Of a stretch of 63,741 bases of DNA, positions 1 through 10,189 are shown piece after piece. Source of the DNA: Russula earlei. Lineage: Eukaryota; Basidiomycota; Agaricomycetes; Russulales; Russulaceae. The stretch spans positions 1 through 63,741 of the forward strand of contig JAGFNK010000309.1 in assembly GCA_025769875.1 (NCBI GenBank). The letters run 5' to 3'. A model generated the notes under the pieces. The model ran no database searches. It had not been told where the DNA came from and was given only the letters and a program-made list of their open reading frames with translations. Every line of letters starts with the position of its first letter. Position 1 is the stretch's first letter. The position numbers were made by a program, and so were the translations under genes.

Positions 1-762
1 AGTCGGGTCCAAGGGTCTTAGGTATTGTTTCTAGCCATGCATTCATCCGTTCTGTTTGTCCATCTGTTTGGGGGTGGAACGCGGTGGACATGTTTTTGTT
101 TGATCCCTAGATTTTTGCATATGGCCTTGGAGAAGTTTGATGCGAATCGAGGGTCTCTGTCAGAGATGATTCTTTTGGGATACCAACCAGGGTACGAGGT
201 GTTTTAGATACTCATGTGCAACACCTGTTCCATTGATTGTTTTGTTACATGGGATGAACTTTGTCGCTTTGGAGCATCCTTGATCGACTATGGTAAGGAC
301 ACTGTCGAATCCTTCTGATTTGGGTAGGTCAGTGATGAGGTCCATTGATACGTATTGAAAGGGGCCTTGTTCAACGTGTGTGTCTAGTGGGAATGTCGTG
401 GCTTTCTTTCTGGGTATGTTGGTTTTAGACTCTTGACACTTGGCGCAACCTTTGACGTATTGTTCTACGAATTGTCATAGTCTAGGTCCCTCGTAATGTT
501 GTTTGACTAAGTCCCAGGTGTTGGCTATTCCAGGGTGTCCTGCGAAGGGGGTGTCGTGAAATAGTCTTAGGATTTCTCGTCGTTTGTCGGGTTTGTCTGG
601 TAAGTAGGATTTTTGTGCGAGGATTTCGGGTGGAAGTAGTGTGGTTTTTTGTTCTCCTACCCCCTTGTTAAGGTCTTTGCGACGAGAAAGTGCATCAGCG
701 ATAGTGTGTGTGTGTCCAGGGACATGTTCCATAGTGATGTTAAAGTCTTGCATATATTGCAT
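1..762 (-). pseudogene. Integrase region of Gypsy A copy 1 (broken)
   Basis: The protein would insert the cDNA into the genome. Read right to left, it starts at the end of RNase H (VPGHTHTIADALSRR), then the zinc-binding region with HDTPFAGHPGI and CAKCQESK, then the core with a catalytic Asp (SMDLITDLPKSEGF), and reaches the stretch before the catalytic Glu (HPQTDGQTERMN-like) near base 1. A TGA at 475-477 replaces the CGA found in copy 2 (45438-45440). A frameshift near 160-170 breaks the core. Not functional. Confidence 0.88.
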
Positions 763-2588
763 CCATCTTGCTTGTCGTCCGTTAATTTTTGTGGTTCTTT
801 AAAATATGTGAGGTTTTTGTGGTCGGTTCTTATTCTAACTGGTTTATCGGCTCCCAGGAAGAATGGTCGTCCACTTTTCAATCCGAAGATCACCGCTGCT
901 AATTCTTTATCGTGAGCGTCGTAGTTTCTTTCTGCATCCAGTAGCGTTCTGGAATAGTATGCGATTGGGTGTAAACCGTCTTCATATTCTTGAGATATGA
1001 CTGCTCCTACGGCGAATCCTGATGCGTCGGTGTCCATTATAAATTGTTTTGTCCAGTTTGGTGTGCAAAGTATTGGGTAGGATATGCAAGTTTCTTTTAG
1101 GATTTGAAAGGCTTGATCCTCCTTTGTTGTCCATTCCCATTGTTTATTCTTTTTTGTTAGATCGTTTAGTGGTCTGGCCTTTATTGAAAAATTAGGTATA
1201 AAATTTCGGTAGAAGTTACAAAATCCTAGGAAGCTTCTAACTTTCTTTAATGTTGATGGTGTTGGCCAATCTTTGATTCCTTTGACTTTGACGGGGTCCA
1301 TGGTTATCTTGCCTTCTCCTATGATTACTCCGAGGTATTCTACCTTTCTTTTGTGGAATTGACACTTCTCTGGTTTGAGGTAAAGATCGTGTTGTTTTAA
1401 TTTGGACAGTATGTGGTTGACTTTGGATGTATGTTCTACTTCGTCATTTTTTGTGGCAATGATGATGTCGTCCATGTAAATCTTTAACCATCCTTGTGCG
1501 AGTTCTTCTTGGAAAATGTCGTCCATCATTGTTTGGAAGGTGGCTGGGGAATTTGTCAATCCAAAGAACATTACCGTGGGTTCGAACAGTCCATCGCTGG
1601 TCTTGAAGGCTGCTTTCCATTCGTCTCCTTCTTTGATTCGAATGTTGTTGTAGCCCCATCTAACGTCAAATTTAGTGAAGAGTTCTTTCCCTGCTAAGGC
1701 GTGGATGAGTTCTGGGATCAACGGCAGCGGGTATACATTAGGTATTGTCCATTTGTTTAAGTTCCTATAGTCTTGTACCGGTCGGAATTTACCATCTTTC
1801 TTTTTTATAAGGAAGAATCCACTGGCGTATGGTGAGTTAGATCTTCTTATTCGTTTAAGTCGTAAGTTTTGTTCGAGGAATTTTCCTTGTTCTTCTTTTT
1901 CTTTAGGTGAGAGGGGGTATACTCTGCAATTGATCGTTGTCGGGGCGTCTTGTTTTAGGTCGATGGTGTGGTCCCATTTTCTTGGCCCGGGAACTCTTTC
2001 TGATTCTTGTTCCATAAACACTTGTCCGTATTGGTGGTATCGATGAGGAACTATTTCTTGCCAAGTTTTTGGTTTTTCTTGCATTTGTGATTCTGCTAAT
2101 TGTTGTGCGATGGTAGTTTTGCATAATCGGGTTTGTAGCCATAGTTCGTCGCCTTCTTCCCAGTCTTTTAGTGTTTTGATCCAAGCCGGAGTTTCTTGGT
2201 TTCCCTTGAGAGTGATTCTTCCCATGATGGTTCCTTTAGACCAATTTATTCTTGGGTTGGTCGACTCTAGGAATGGATATCCCAAGATGATGTCGTCTTG
2301 TCCTATGTCTGCGACTAGGAATTGATGTGTATGTTTTTGTCCCAGTAGTTTTAATTCTAATTGGACAGTCTGAGTAACCTTTCCTGAGCGATTGAGTGTC
2401 CCGTCGACGTTTTTGACGTTCCTAGCTGGAACCAACTCTTTCGTTTGTAAGTGTAGTTCCTTTGTCGTCTTGGGAGATATGAAGCATTCAGTGGCCCCAC
2501 TGTCTATTAGGGCTTTTCTTTCGGCTTTGTTTGATCCAGTGTAAATAGTAACTGTGGTCTGTATTGATCTTTTCTTAGCATGGTACAC
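657..2588 (-). pseudogene. Gypsy A copy 1 pol: protease, reverse transcriptase, RNase H
   Basis: An open frame of 643 codons. Aspartic protease: ALIDSGATECFIS near residue 28, with the flap-region ILGYPFLES near residue 99. Reverse transcriptase: the FDVRWGYNNIRI block, then the catalytic YMDDIIIA with its Asp pair near residue 371. RNase H: FIMDTDASGFAVGAVIS and later RIRTDHKNL. The last ~25 residues leave the family sequence because of a frameshift near 770 (copy 2 and the 475-762 frame carry the true continuation). The polyprotein is therefore cut before integrase. gag lies 38 bases upstream in a different frame; how pol is expressed is not visible. Confidence 0.92.
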
Positions 2589-2626
2589 TGGATCTGTATT
2601 TAAGGCCTGAGCGATCGCCGTCGCAC

Positions 2627-4327
2627 TCAGGCGTCCGAAAAACCCTGCTCTTCGGTCTCATCATTCTCTTCTGAAAGCATCTTGATGAAGATTTCTTTGT
2701 CTTCCTTGGATAGGGCCTTTGCGGCGTTGACGACCTTGATGGCCGCATTCTCCTCGATGATTTCCACCACGGAGGATTCGGATGTGGTGGTGGTGTCAGC
2801 GGCACGCGCGCGAGTTGTCTCACGTTTCGGTTTCGTGGGGCAGTCGCGGGCCAAGTGTCCTCGAAGAGAGCAATGGAAGCACCTTCCTTCCTCTCTGTGT
2901 TTCTGTTTTTCAGCTTCGGTGACTGCCTTGCGAGCGGCGCCCGCGCTGGTGTCCATCGCGTTTGGGTCGCGCGGTGGGAGTCGGGGTCGCGCGGGTGTGG
3001 TGTTGCTTTGGTTGTTCCCGTGGTTGGCCCATGCCGAGTTAACCAGTCGTCCCCAGGGCCTGTTGTTCTGCGGTTGATTGGGGTTGCGTCCGCGCGTACT
3101 GGAATGGTCGGACAAGATCGCGCGTTTGCGCATCCAGACCCTGTGGTGCTTCTGTGCTGCTGCGACCCAATCCACAAAGGAGGTGGGGTCTTCGAGATCG
3201 AGGCATGATTCGACCAAAGATCGTGGGAGTCCCCATGCGAACAGCCTCATGACTGTCGGTTCGTCGACGTCGAGTCCTGCACGTCTGGCCAGTAATTGGA
3301 ATTCAGATATGTAGTCGTCAAGCAGACCATCCTTCATCTTTAATTCTTTAAGTTGGTCTTGGGCTTTCTTGCGTTCCACGTAGTCGGTGAATGCGCATCG
3401 GAATTGCTGTCGCATGGCCTCCCACGCTGTCAGCCCGAGTGGGATATTAGTAGGGTCATTTTGTACGTCTTCGAGCCACTGGTCCATGGCCTCGAGCCAT
3501 CCTTCGACTTTGGGTCCTTTCATTAGTGAGAGAAAGTATGCACATTTCTTAATGGGATCTCTGGCAATTTTACTGTCGTGGTTCATGGACATGAATCTGT
3601 TGAACGCGACCAAAAATGCATGTGTGCGTGCGCGGTTGCCATTGAAGAAGTCGGGGGGAATTCCCTCAAGTTTTCCATTGTCGGGGCCGCATGCGTTGCG
3701 ATCGCGGTCTGCACGTGTGTCGTAATCATTGGGGTCGGGGTCGGGGCTCGGGGGTCGTATTCCGCGGCCTCCCATTCCAAGGAATGAGGCGCGAGTGGGG
3801 GGTTGTGCGGTTCCGGATGAAGCGGGTTGTGGCTGGACCGGGTCAGGGTTGGTGGCGGCGACGAAAATGTTCGTTGTTGTCGTTGGTTCGAGCTCCATCG
3901 GAGCGTGAGTAACGGGGGCCGGTCCTGGTGTCGGGGTAAGGCTCGGAGCTCTGGATCTGGGAAGGGGTGTTCCTGAGGCTGTCAGTCTGGTAATATTAAT
4001 GCCTCGAAGAGGACTTTGCTGGAGTCTGAAGGCTGAGCGAGCGACACGTGTCGCTTCCCACGTATCTCCGCGCCTTTCGATTTCGAACCAAAGGCTGTAG
4101 AGGTGACTAAGGGCTACCTTAGCACCCTTCCAGTTGGCATAATAGCCGGTCCATGGCACACTGTCTTTCTGTATGGTGTAGAATTCGACACCATCGTCGA
4201 ACATGGTTATGCTGGGGACATTCTTTTCTTGATCAGGCAGCAGCTCGAAGGGACATTTGAGGGCAGCCAGTCCTTCAATGGTTGGAATTTGATATCCTTT
4301 GGTCTTCCAGTCTCGAGTTGTAGTCAT
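2627..4327 (-). CDS. Gypsy A copy 1 Gag
   Basis: Capsid/nucleocapsid protein of the retrotransposon. The start is taken as the ATG at 4327 (MTTTRDWK); nine further in-frame codons upstream come from the inserted Copia LTR. The N-terminal domain (PFELLPDQEKNVPSITMFDDG) is followed by a Pro-rich linker, the capsid-like helical domain (FFNGNRARTHAFLVAFNRFM, FLSLMKGPKVEGW) and one CCHC zinc knuckle, CFHCSLRGHLARDC, near residue 490. An acidic C-terminus follows. This frame is still fully open (567 codons), unlike copy 2. The Copia insertion has cut it from its promoter. Confidence 0.92.
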   Translation of the reverse strand: MTTTRDWKTKGYQIPTIEGLAALKCPFELLPDQEKNVPSITMFDDGVEFYTIQKDSVPWTGYYANWKGAKVALSHLYSLWFEIERRGDTWEATRVARSAFRLQQSPLRGINITRLTASGTPLPRSRAPSLTPTPGPAPVTHAPMELEPTTTTNIFVAATNPDPVQPQPASSGTAQPPTRASFLGMGGRGIRPPSPDPDPNDYDTRADRDRNACGPDNGKLEGIPPDFFNGNRARTHAFLVAFNRFMSMNHDSKIARDPIKKCAYFLSLMKGPKVEGWLEAMDQWLEDVQNDPTNIPLGLTAWEAMRQQFRCAFTDYVERKKAQDQLKELKMKDGLLDDYISEFQLLARRAGLDVDEPTVMRLFAWGLPRSLVESCLDLEDPTSFVDWVAAAQKHHRVWMRKRAILSDHSSTRGRNPNQPQNNRPWGRLVNSAWANHGNNQSNTTPARPRLPPRDPNAMDTSAGAARKAVTEAEKQKHREEGRCFHCSLRGHLARDCPTKPKRETTRARAADTTTTSESSVVEIIEENAAIKVVNAAKALSKEDKEIFIKMLSEENDETEEQGFSDA

Positions 4328-4339
4328 ATTGGAAGAAAT

Positions 4340-4819
4340 TGTTGAGATCTGCACTGCCCAGAGTCTCAGGTGTGTTGTGATGTGATCACAACTCGGATGC
4401 GCTGACGCGTCGGATCACCCAGACCGGGCATCACCGGCTCAGCTCATACGCTGCAGCACGCGTTAGTTACATTGATAGAGTGATTTAGAACAATCGGTAG
4501 CTACTTACAACTGATCCTCGGACTTACTTAGTGATCCGTGATGGTAGTTAACTGTACTGCATCTAGTGGCGGTCTCAGGTACTTAAGAACGCCACAAAGT
4601 ACGTAGATCACTTCAGTTTTGTGTCAACCAAACTGAAGTGAGTATTTACACTATGACATCTTATCTCACAGTACTAACGACGCCTTGTAGCTATTGTCTG
4701 ATAGGTACATTATTTATATCAGTTTTGTGTCAACCAAACTGAACTATTGTCTGATAGATCTGCCTGCGATCTTATCATCTGCTGCTATCTAATCACACAT
4801 ACTGCATCTATTTTCAACA
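4340..4819 (+). repeat. 5' LTR of Copia F
   Basis: Starts TGTTGAGATCTGC and ends TTTTCAACA. It contains a tandem pair of an inverted motif (CAGTTTTGTGTCAACC then AAACTG) at 4613-4640 and 4717-4742. The same LTR occurs at 9149-9629 and as solo copies at 21523-22002 and 61947-62426. Confidence 0.95.
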
Positions 4820-4835
4820 GGTTATGGGCCCTGCC
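4820..4835 (+). other. Primer-binding site of Copia F (half initiator tRNA-Met type)
   Basis: The sequence directly after the LTR, GGTTATGGGCCCTG, is complementary to the anticodon stem-loop of initiator tRNA-Met (typical CAGGGCUCAUAACC) with one G-U pair. Priming from a tRNA cut in the anticodon loop is known for Drosophila copia and relatives. The tRNA sequence of this organism is not in the window. Confidence 0.7.
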
Positions 4836-5060
4836 CGTATCTAAAATCCACAGAGATCACCACACACATTTATTCCTATAACACCTCCCTTCCCCACAAA
4901 CCTCTGTTATCAGACGACATCTTACTCCCTTGGCCCCTGGAACCAAAGGATTGACGCGCGCACAGTTACATCACGCGTCAAAGATACTGATTTGATCTCT
5001 AATTGATCCGGCTACAATTGCTCCGCTGGTCCGGATTGGCAATTCACCTCATTACATCAT

Positions 5061-6244
5061 ATGGCACCCACATTCACTATCCCCTCGGGAACTGCCCCTG
5101 GAGATCTTAGATTCATCAAATTGGACTACTTGGTCATTTCGCTTCGAGGCCATTACCCGAATGAATGGTTTCCGGCGTCATCTTATCGATACAAAACCCT
5201 CTGGAGATAGCAATTGGGACGTTGAAGAAGACATACTGTTAGGCGTCTTCCAGCTCCATCTCCAGAAAGATATATACTGCAGAGATAAGCGATAACACCA
5301 AGTTCGACACCTGTAAACTCAAGTGGGAACAACTTAAGACTACTTGCATCGGCGTTGGATCTATGTCCCTACATAACTCTTGGACCGCCTTCACGCGTTT
5401 TGATCTAGATGACACCAGCCCTATGTTCCCACAACTACAGAAATTGAATGATACTAGGATCAACCTTCAGAACAATGACATGCCCGTCACCGATCTCCAA
5501 TTCAGTCTCACTCTAATTCAGTCACTTCCCAGCTCTTACTCTGGTCTTACGCAAGCTATCCTCGGCTCTAATCTTCCAAACAAGCTTTCCCCGAAAGCCA
5601 TTCAGGAACACATTCTCAATGAAGAGAGTCGTCGGGCCGGCTCCTCCGCTTCCCTTAACAAAATTGCTCCGGTCAAGAAACAGAGCGATAAAAACAAAAT
5701 AAAATGTTATTATTGCAACAAAGCTGGTCACAAGAGTCCTGAGTGCCGGAAGAAGAAAAAGGATGAGGAGGAGAAGGCGCAGAAAAAGAGGGAGTCTGGC
5801 GCGGACACTAACAGAAAGGTCAACGCGCACATAGTAGAGACTACTGCTACAATTACGGAGATCTCGGATGATGAAAATGACATTCGCATTTCCCTTTACT
5901 CGGCGACTAGATCGCGCTGGATGATTGACTCAGGAGCCACCCATCACATCAGTCCGTTCCGGACCGACTTCATCACTTACGCTCCGGCCACCGGATCAGT
6001 TAACCTCGGTGGTCACGCTATCATCAAGCAGATTGGGACCGGATCTGTATCCGTCCTACCGTCTGGAGGCATTGGGAAGTTTCCATTAACCCTCACCGAT
6101 GTCATGCATGTTCCGGAAGCCGACGCGCACTACTTCTCAGTCAGCGCAGTTGCTCCGAAGGGGGGGACATATCACTTTTACCCAGAACGCGTGCCAAATC
6201 TACTACAAAGATCGGACAGTCGCGCAAGGATACCTGGAGAATAA
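5061..6244 (+). pseudogene. Copia F Gag and protease region (frameshifted)
   Basis: An ATG at 5061 opens the frame (MAPTFTIPSG). A frame slip near 5110 moves coding into the phase giving LDSSNWTTWSFRFEAI, the classic Copia Gag start. A stop near 5293 and another slip precede the open frame from about 5297, which includes SMSLHNSWTAFTRF. Next come the CCHC knuckle CYYCNKAGHKSPEC (5705-5746), a Lys/Glu-rich stretch, and the protease active site WMIDSGATHHIS (about 5920-5955). The frame is lost again near 6165 in a run of G. Not translatable as one protein. Confidence 0.9.
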
Positions 6245-7563
6245 CCTATTCTATATTGATTTTTCATCTCCGGCCCTACACGCGCAGGCGGGGGTGCTAC
6301 CGCTTAACATCTGGCATCAGCGCATGGGACATATGTCCTCACGCGCGCTAATCAAATACGCTCATTCCGTCAAGGGAATCTCGCTTAGTTCAGCAGGATC
6401 GCGATCAGTCACCTTGCCCCGGGTGTGAACTCGGCAAACAGACGCGACTTCCTTTCCTGGCTTCGCCTAAGCGATCGGATCGGCGTCTACAGATCGTGCA
6501 TACTGACTTAGCCGGTCCGATGCAGACCCGGTCGATCCGAGGTGCAACTTATTGGGCAACGTTTATCGACGACTACTCCCGTTATGGGGTAGTGTACTTC
6601 CTCAAAAGTAAAGATCAGTGTGCTGATGCATTCAAAAAATATCTCGCGTGGTCAGAAAACCAGACCAACGATAAGATCAAAGCACTACACTCGGATCGCG
6701 GAGGGGAGTACTTGTCCGGTACCCTCAGATCGGTCTTAGATCAAAAGGGAATTGAGCATAGATTGACAATGCCAGGGTCACCACAGCAGAATGGCGTAGC
6801 GGAGAGATGGAACCGGACCCTCGAAGACAAGATGCGCGCTATGCTACACGGCGCCGGTCTTACTCTGGGTTTCTGGGAGCTTGCTACTGACGCAGCAGTC
6901 CATATCTACAATCGCACTCCTACACGCGTTCTCCGGTGGAACACTCCTCACTCAGTCTGGACGGACGGACAAGTTCCAGACGTTTCCTATTTCCGCGTCT
7001 TTGGATGTAAGGCGTATGTACACACGCCTGCTAACAAACGAAAGAAGCTCGATCCGAGATCGGTCGAGATGATTTTTGTTGGGTACGAGTCTGGATCTAA
7101 GGGTTACCGACTCTGGAATCAATCCACCCGAAAGCTGTTCTTATCGCGCGATGTCACTTTCGATGAGCGCATACTGCCTGCTAGGGGAGAACTTACTGAC
7201 ATTCCTCCTCCTGCACAACCCTTGGTCTTCACGGGACCGGTTTCTTTCACTGCCCCACTTCCGCACGAACCGGATGGCTGCAGACTTAGTCCTGCGCCTC
7301 CGGAAACCCCACTAGATCCCACTACACCTAATTCACTTTACCTTACCCCTCCCACTCAGCCCTTTCCACATACTCCGCCGCGCCGCGTTCAGCCTGTGCG
7401 CCAAGTCCGCTTGCGCCAGCCTCACTCAGCATTGCCGGGACCATCCTTTGGTCCACCGCGTCCGCCCTCACCTAGGCGTCTTCGCCCTAACCCCGTTCTA
7501 ATCCTAGATTTCTCACTTCTAACGCAAATGCGGGGGGGCGCCTATCGCATACGGCACTATTAG
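6165..7563 (+). pseudogene. Copia F GAG-pre-integrase and integrase core
   Basis: Continues in a new frame with the zinc-binding HQRMGHMS (about 6314), then CPGCELGKQ after another slip near 6410. The integrase core has HTDLAGPM (first Asp, 6502), HSDRGGEY (second Asp, 6690) and QQNGVAERWNRT (Glu, 6799), spaced as in DDE integrases. FGCKAYVHTPANKRKKLD and the Pro-rich linker before RT follow. The frame breaks at a G run near 7532. Confidence 0.92.
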
Positions 7564-9115
7564 CGACGGCAGAGGCGATCACTCCGGCTACGTTTCGGGA
7601 AGCGATGTCCTCGGACTCCGCCGATCAATGGAGAACCGCGTGTCAATATGAAATTGATGCACTCGCTAAGAATGGTACCTGGGAGCTTGTAGATCTGCCG
7701 CCGGGCCGCAAGGCCTGTGCGATCTCGATGGGTGTTTGCACGCAAATCTGATGGTAGATTTCGCACGCGTTTAGTCGCAAAGGGGTTCACCCAAGTGGAG
7801 GGGATTGATTATGATGAAACTTTCTCACCAGTTGCCAGATTTGAGTCTTTGAGACTGCTCCTAGCGTTGGCCGCGCTAGAGGATTGGGAGATCCATCAAA
7901 TGGACGTCAAGTCGGCGTTCCTTAATGGCACACTGGAGGAAGAGATCTACATGGAGCAACCACAAGGTTTCATCACTCCGGAACAAAAAGACAAAGTCTG
8001 TCGGTTAAAGAAGGCTCTCTACGGCCTCAAACAAGCCTCGCGCGCATGGAACTTACAGTTTCATGGAGTTCTCACTGGGCTCGGCTTCACGCGCACGCAC
8101 TCAGATGCTGGGGTTTATCATCGCCAAGACGCGGGGGGAACCATAATCATTATCCTCTATGTCGATGATGTCACCATCTTAGGCGATTCACTCCCACTGA
8201 TTGCAGACATTAAGAATTCATTGTCCACTGCGCTATGAAATGACTGATCTAGGCGAGATCGACTCCTATCTTGGGATTCGTGTCACGCGTGATCGCTCGG
8301 CTAAGCGGCTAGACATTGATCAATCTAGGTACATCTCGGAGATCGTCAATCGCTTCGGGATGGCGGATTCCAATCCGGTCCGCACTCCGCTGCCCTCCGG
8401 GGCAGATGTCCACTTGGTCAAGCACTCCGGGGAGGCAACGCCTGATGAAATAAAGCATTTTCAACGCATCATTGGCAGCCTTCTCTATGTGCAGATCGGG
8501 ACACGACCAGATATATCATTTGCAGTCTCTCGACTTGCCCAATACTCATCCAATCCCTCATCGCATCATCTACGCCTTGCCAAATACGTACTATCTTATC
8601 TTAACAGCACTTCAGATCTAAAGCTGCGTTATGATGGCGCACGCGATACCGGATTACACGGGTACTCCGACTCTAGCCTCGGAGACAATGCAGATGACTA
8701 CTGTTCCACCTCGGGCTATGTCTTCCTACTTTCCAGCGCTGCGATCTCCTGGACCTCACGCAAACAGAAGACTGTTGCCCAAAGTACCACTCAAGCCGAA
8801 TATATGGCCTTAGCCGACGCAGCTAATCAAGCCGCGTGGTATCGGAGCTTCTTCTCCGAGATTGGCTATCAGATCTCCGATCCGATTCCGCTTCATGGTG
8901 ATAACAAAGGCGCCGTTGACCTCGCGCTCAACCCAGTCACCGGAAGACGGTCGAAGCATATCCCTATCAAGCATCACGCCATCCGCCAATACATTGAGGA
9001 CGGACTGATCGTACTTATCCGTACTCCCACAGGAGAGATGCTTGCAGATGGTCTCACCAAGCCGCATACTCACGCGCTGCTCCGGACCTTCGTCGATGGG
9101 TTGGGTCTTAATTGA
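7564..9115 (+). pseudogene. Copia F reverse transcriptase and RNase H
   Basis: RT starts with FREAMSSDSADQWRTACQYE and WELVDLPPGRKA, slips frame near 7715, then continues RWVFARKSDGRFRTRLVAKG. Catalytic site: ILYVDDVTILG (8154-8186). Another slip near 8225 leads to YEMTDLGEIDSYLGI and the connection domain. RNase H has GYSDSSLGDN (8657) and QAEYMALADAANQAAW with the family C-terminus ending at the TGA 9113-9115. At least four frameshifts in total make this copy dependent on others. Confidence 0.92.
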
Positions 9116-9138
9116 TCTAATCTACCGACTGCCTTAAT

Positions 9139-9148
9139 CACGGGGGGA
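9139..9148 (+). other. Polypurine tract of Copia F
   Basis: The purine run CACGGGGGGA lies immediately before the 3' LTR, where second-strand cDNA synthesis starts in LTR retrotransposons. Confidence 0.75.
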
Positions 9149-9629
9149 TGTTGAGATCTGCACTGCCCAGAGTCTCAGGTGTGTTGTGATGTGATCACAA
9201 CTCGGATGCGCTGACGCGTCGGATCACCCGGACCGGGCATCACCGGCTCAGCTCATACGCTGCAGCACGCGTTAGTTACATTGATAGAGTGATTTAGAAC
9301 AATCGGTAGCTACTTACAACTGATCCTCGGACTTACTTAGTGATCCGTGATGGTAGTTAACTGTACTGCATCTAGTGGCGGTCTCAGGTACTTAAGAACG
9401 CCACAAAGTACGTAGATCACTTCAGTTTTGTGTCAACCAAACTGAAGTGAGTATTTACACTATGACATCTTATCTCACAGTACTAACGACGCCTTGTAGC
9501 TATTGTCTGATAGGTACATTATTTATATAAGTTTTGTGTCAACCAAACTGAACTATTGTCTGATAGATCTGCCTGCGAATCTTATCATCTGCTGCTATCT
9601 AATCACACATACTGCGTCTATTTTCAACA
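9149..9629 (+). repeat. 3' LTR of Copia F
   Basis: Almost identical to 4340-4819; visible differences include G for A at the CCCGGACC site, A for C in the TATATAAG tract, one extra A near 9578, and G for A near 9615. Confidence 0.95.
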
Positions 9630-9683
9630 GAAATCAATATATTTTCCTGGTGAGCGTGTGGTTCGGGGTCAAGGGTTCAGAGG

Positions 9684-9695
9684 TAAGCTTGTTCT
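9684..9695 (-). other. Primer-binding site of Gypsy A copy 1 (self-priming type)
   Basis: On the minus strand the LTR end GTGACA is followed by two bases and AGAACAAGCTTA. This is the exact complement of the predicted mRNA 5' end TAAGCTTGTTCT in the LTR (9971-9960). No tRNA 3' end is needed to explain the site. Confidence 0.72.
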
Positions 9696-9697
9696 AA

Positions 9698-10189
9698 TGT
9701 CACCGACTGGGGGCAGTGTCACTGACAAATCGTTTCACGCGTGAGACGTGCGCACTGAGTCGAGTGAGATGACGAGTCCTCACGGGAGTCGGGGATCTCG
9801 GTGACAACACAGCAAAGGCTAGTGTGTACCGCGGAGAGGAAATGTGATAGAAAAGTCTTCGCGTTCGAAGACTTTTGAGAGTAGAGAAAGTTTCTGAGTC
9901 GATTGCTTGATTCCCTGCAAGCCTACAGTCCGAAGCTAGAATCCAGTGATATTCACAAGAGAACAAGCTTAGGGCTTGTTCTCTGCTACTGACAGGTTTA
10001 TATAGACAACTTATGTCCTATATCAAATAGTAGACATGAGGTAACAATGAGACAATCGAGACTGGAACACGCTGGAAAGTAACTGTACATGCGAGGCTAT
10101 GTGAGTCATATGAACGCGCGGGAATCGTGAGGCTGTCCGGGTAGGCTTGTCCGGTTGCCGGTCTGGCCGAAGGGCCGGTACTTGTGACA
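9698..10189 (-). repeat. 5' LTR of Gypsy A copy 1
   Basis: 492 bp with inverted ends (TGTCAC...GTGACA). It is homologous to 42469-42959 and 50312-50802. It carries a TATA box and a start-site palindrome (9958-10004). Confidence 0.93.
9958..10004 (-). promoter_or_regulatory. TATA box and start-site palindrome in LTR-A
   Basis: TATATAA reads on the minus strand from 10004. TAAGCTTGTTCT starts 33 nt downstream at 9971 and forms the right arm of a 10-bp inverted repeat (AGAGAACAAG / CTTGTTCTCT). The start site itself is inferred from TATA spacing. Confidence 0.65.

Larger units (their letters stand above)
4340..9629 (+). mobile_element. Ty1/Copia element F, full length, recently inserted
   Basis: Complete LTR retrotransposon with LTRs of about 480 bp starting TGTTGAG and ending TTCAACA, and a 5-bp target duplication GAAAT (4335-4339 and 9630-9634). 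Domain order is Gag, protease, integrase, RT, RNase H, which is the Copia order. The LTRs differ at only a handful of positions (for example 4812 region A versus G), so insertion is recent. The internal frame is nevertheless broken by several frameshifts, so this copy probably moved with proteins from another copy, or decayed by indels. It is CpG-rich, unlike the older elements around it. Confidence 0.96.
1..10189 (-). mobile_element. Gypsy family A, copy 1 (chromovirus; 3' end outside window)
   Basis: Minus-strand Ty3/Gypsy LTR retrotransposon. Reading right to left it has a 5' LTR (10189-9698), a primer-binding site, gag, a protease-RT-RNase H frame and integrase, and runs off the window at base 1. 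A Copia element (4340-9629 plus a 5-bp duplication) sits just upstream of gag. It is about 80-90 percent alike by eye to the complete copy at 42469-50802, which shows what lies beyond the window: chromodomain, ORF3 and 3' LTR. Its 5' LTR abuts the truncated gag of another Gypsy element at 10190, so it inserted there. Confidence 0.93.

Noticed and set aside
4616..4640. Short direct and inverted repeats (CAGTTTTGTGTCAACCAAACTG) suggestive of a CRISPR-like array
   Set aside because: They are two copies within each Copia LTR, probably terminator or regulatory inverted repeats of the LTR; no spacers, eukaryotic context.
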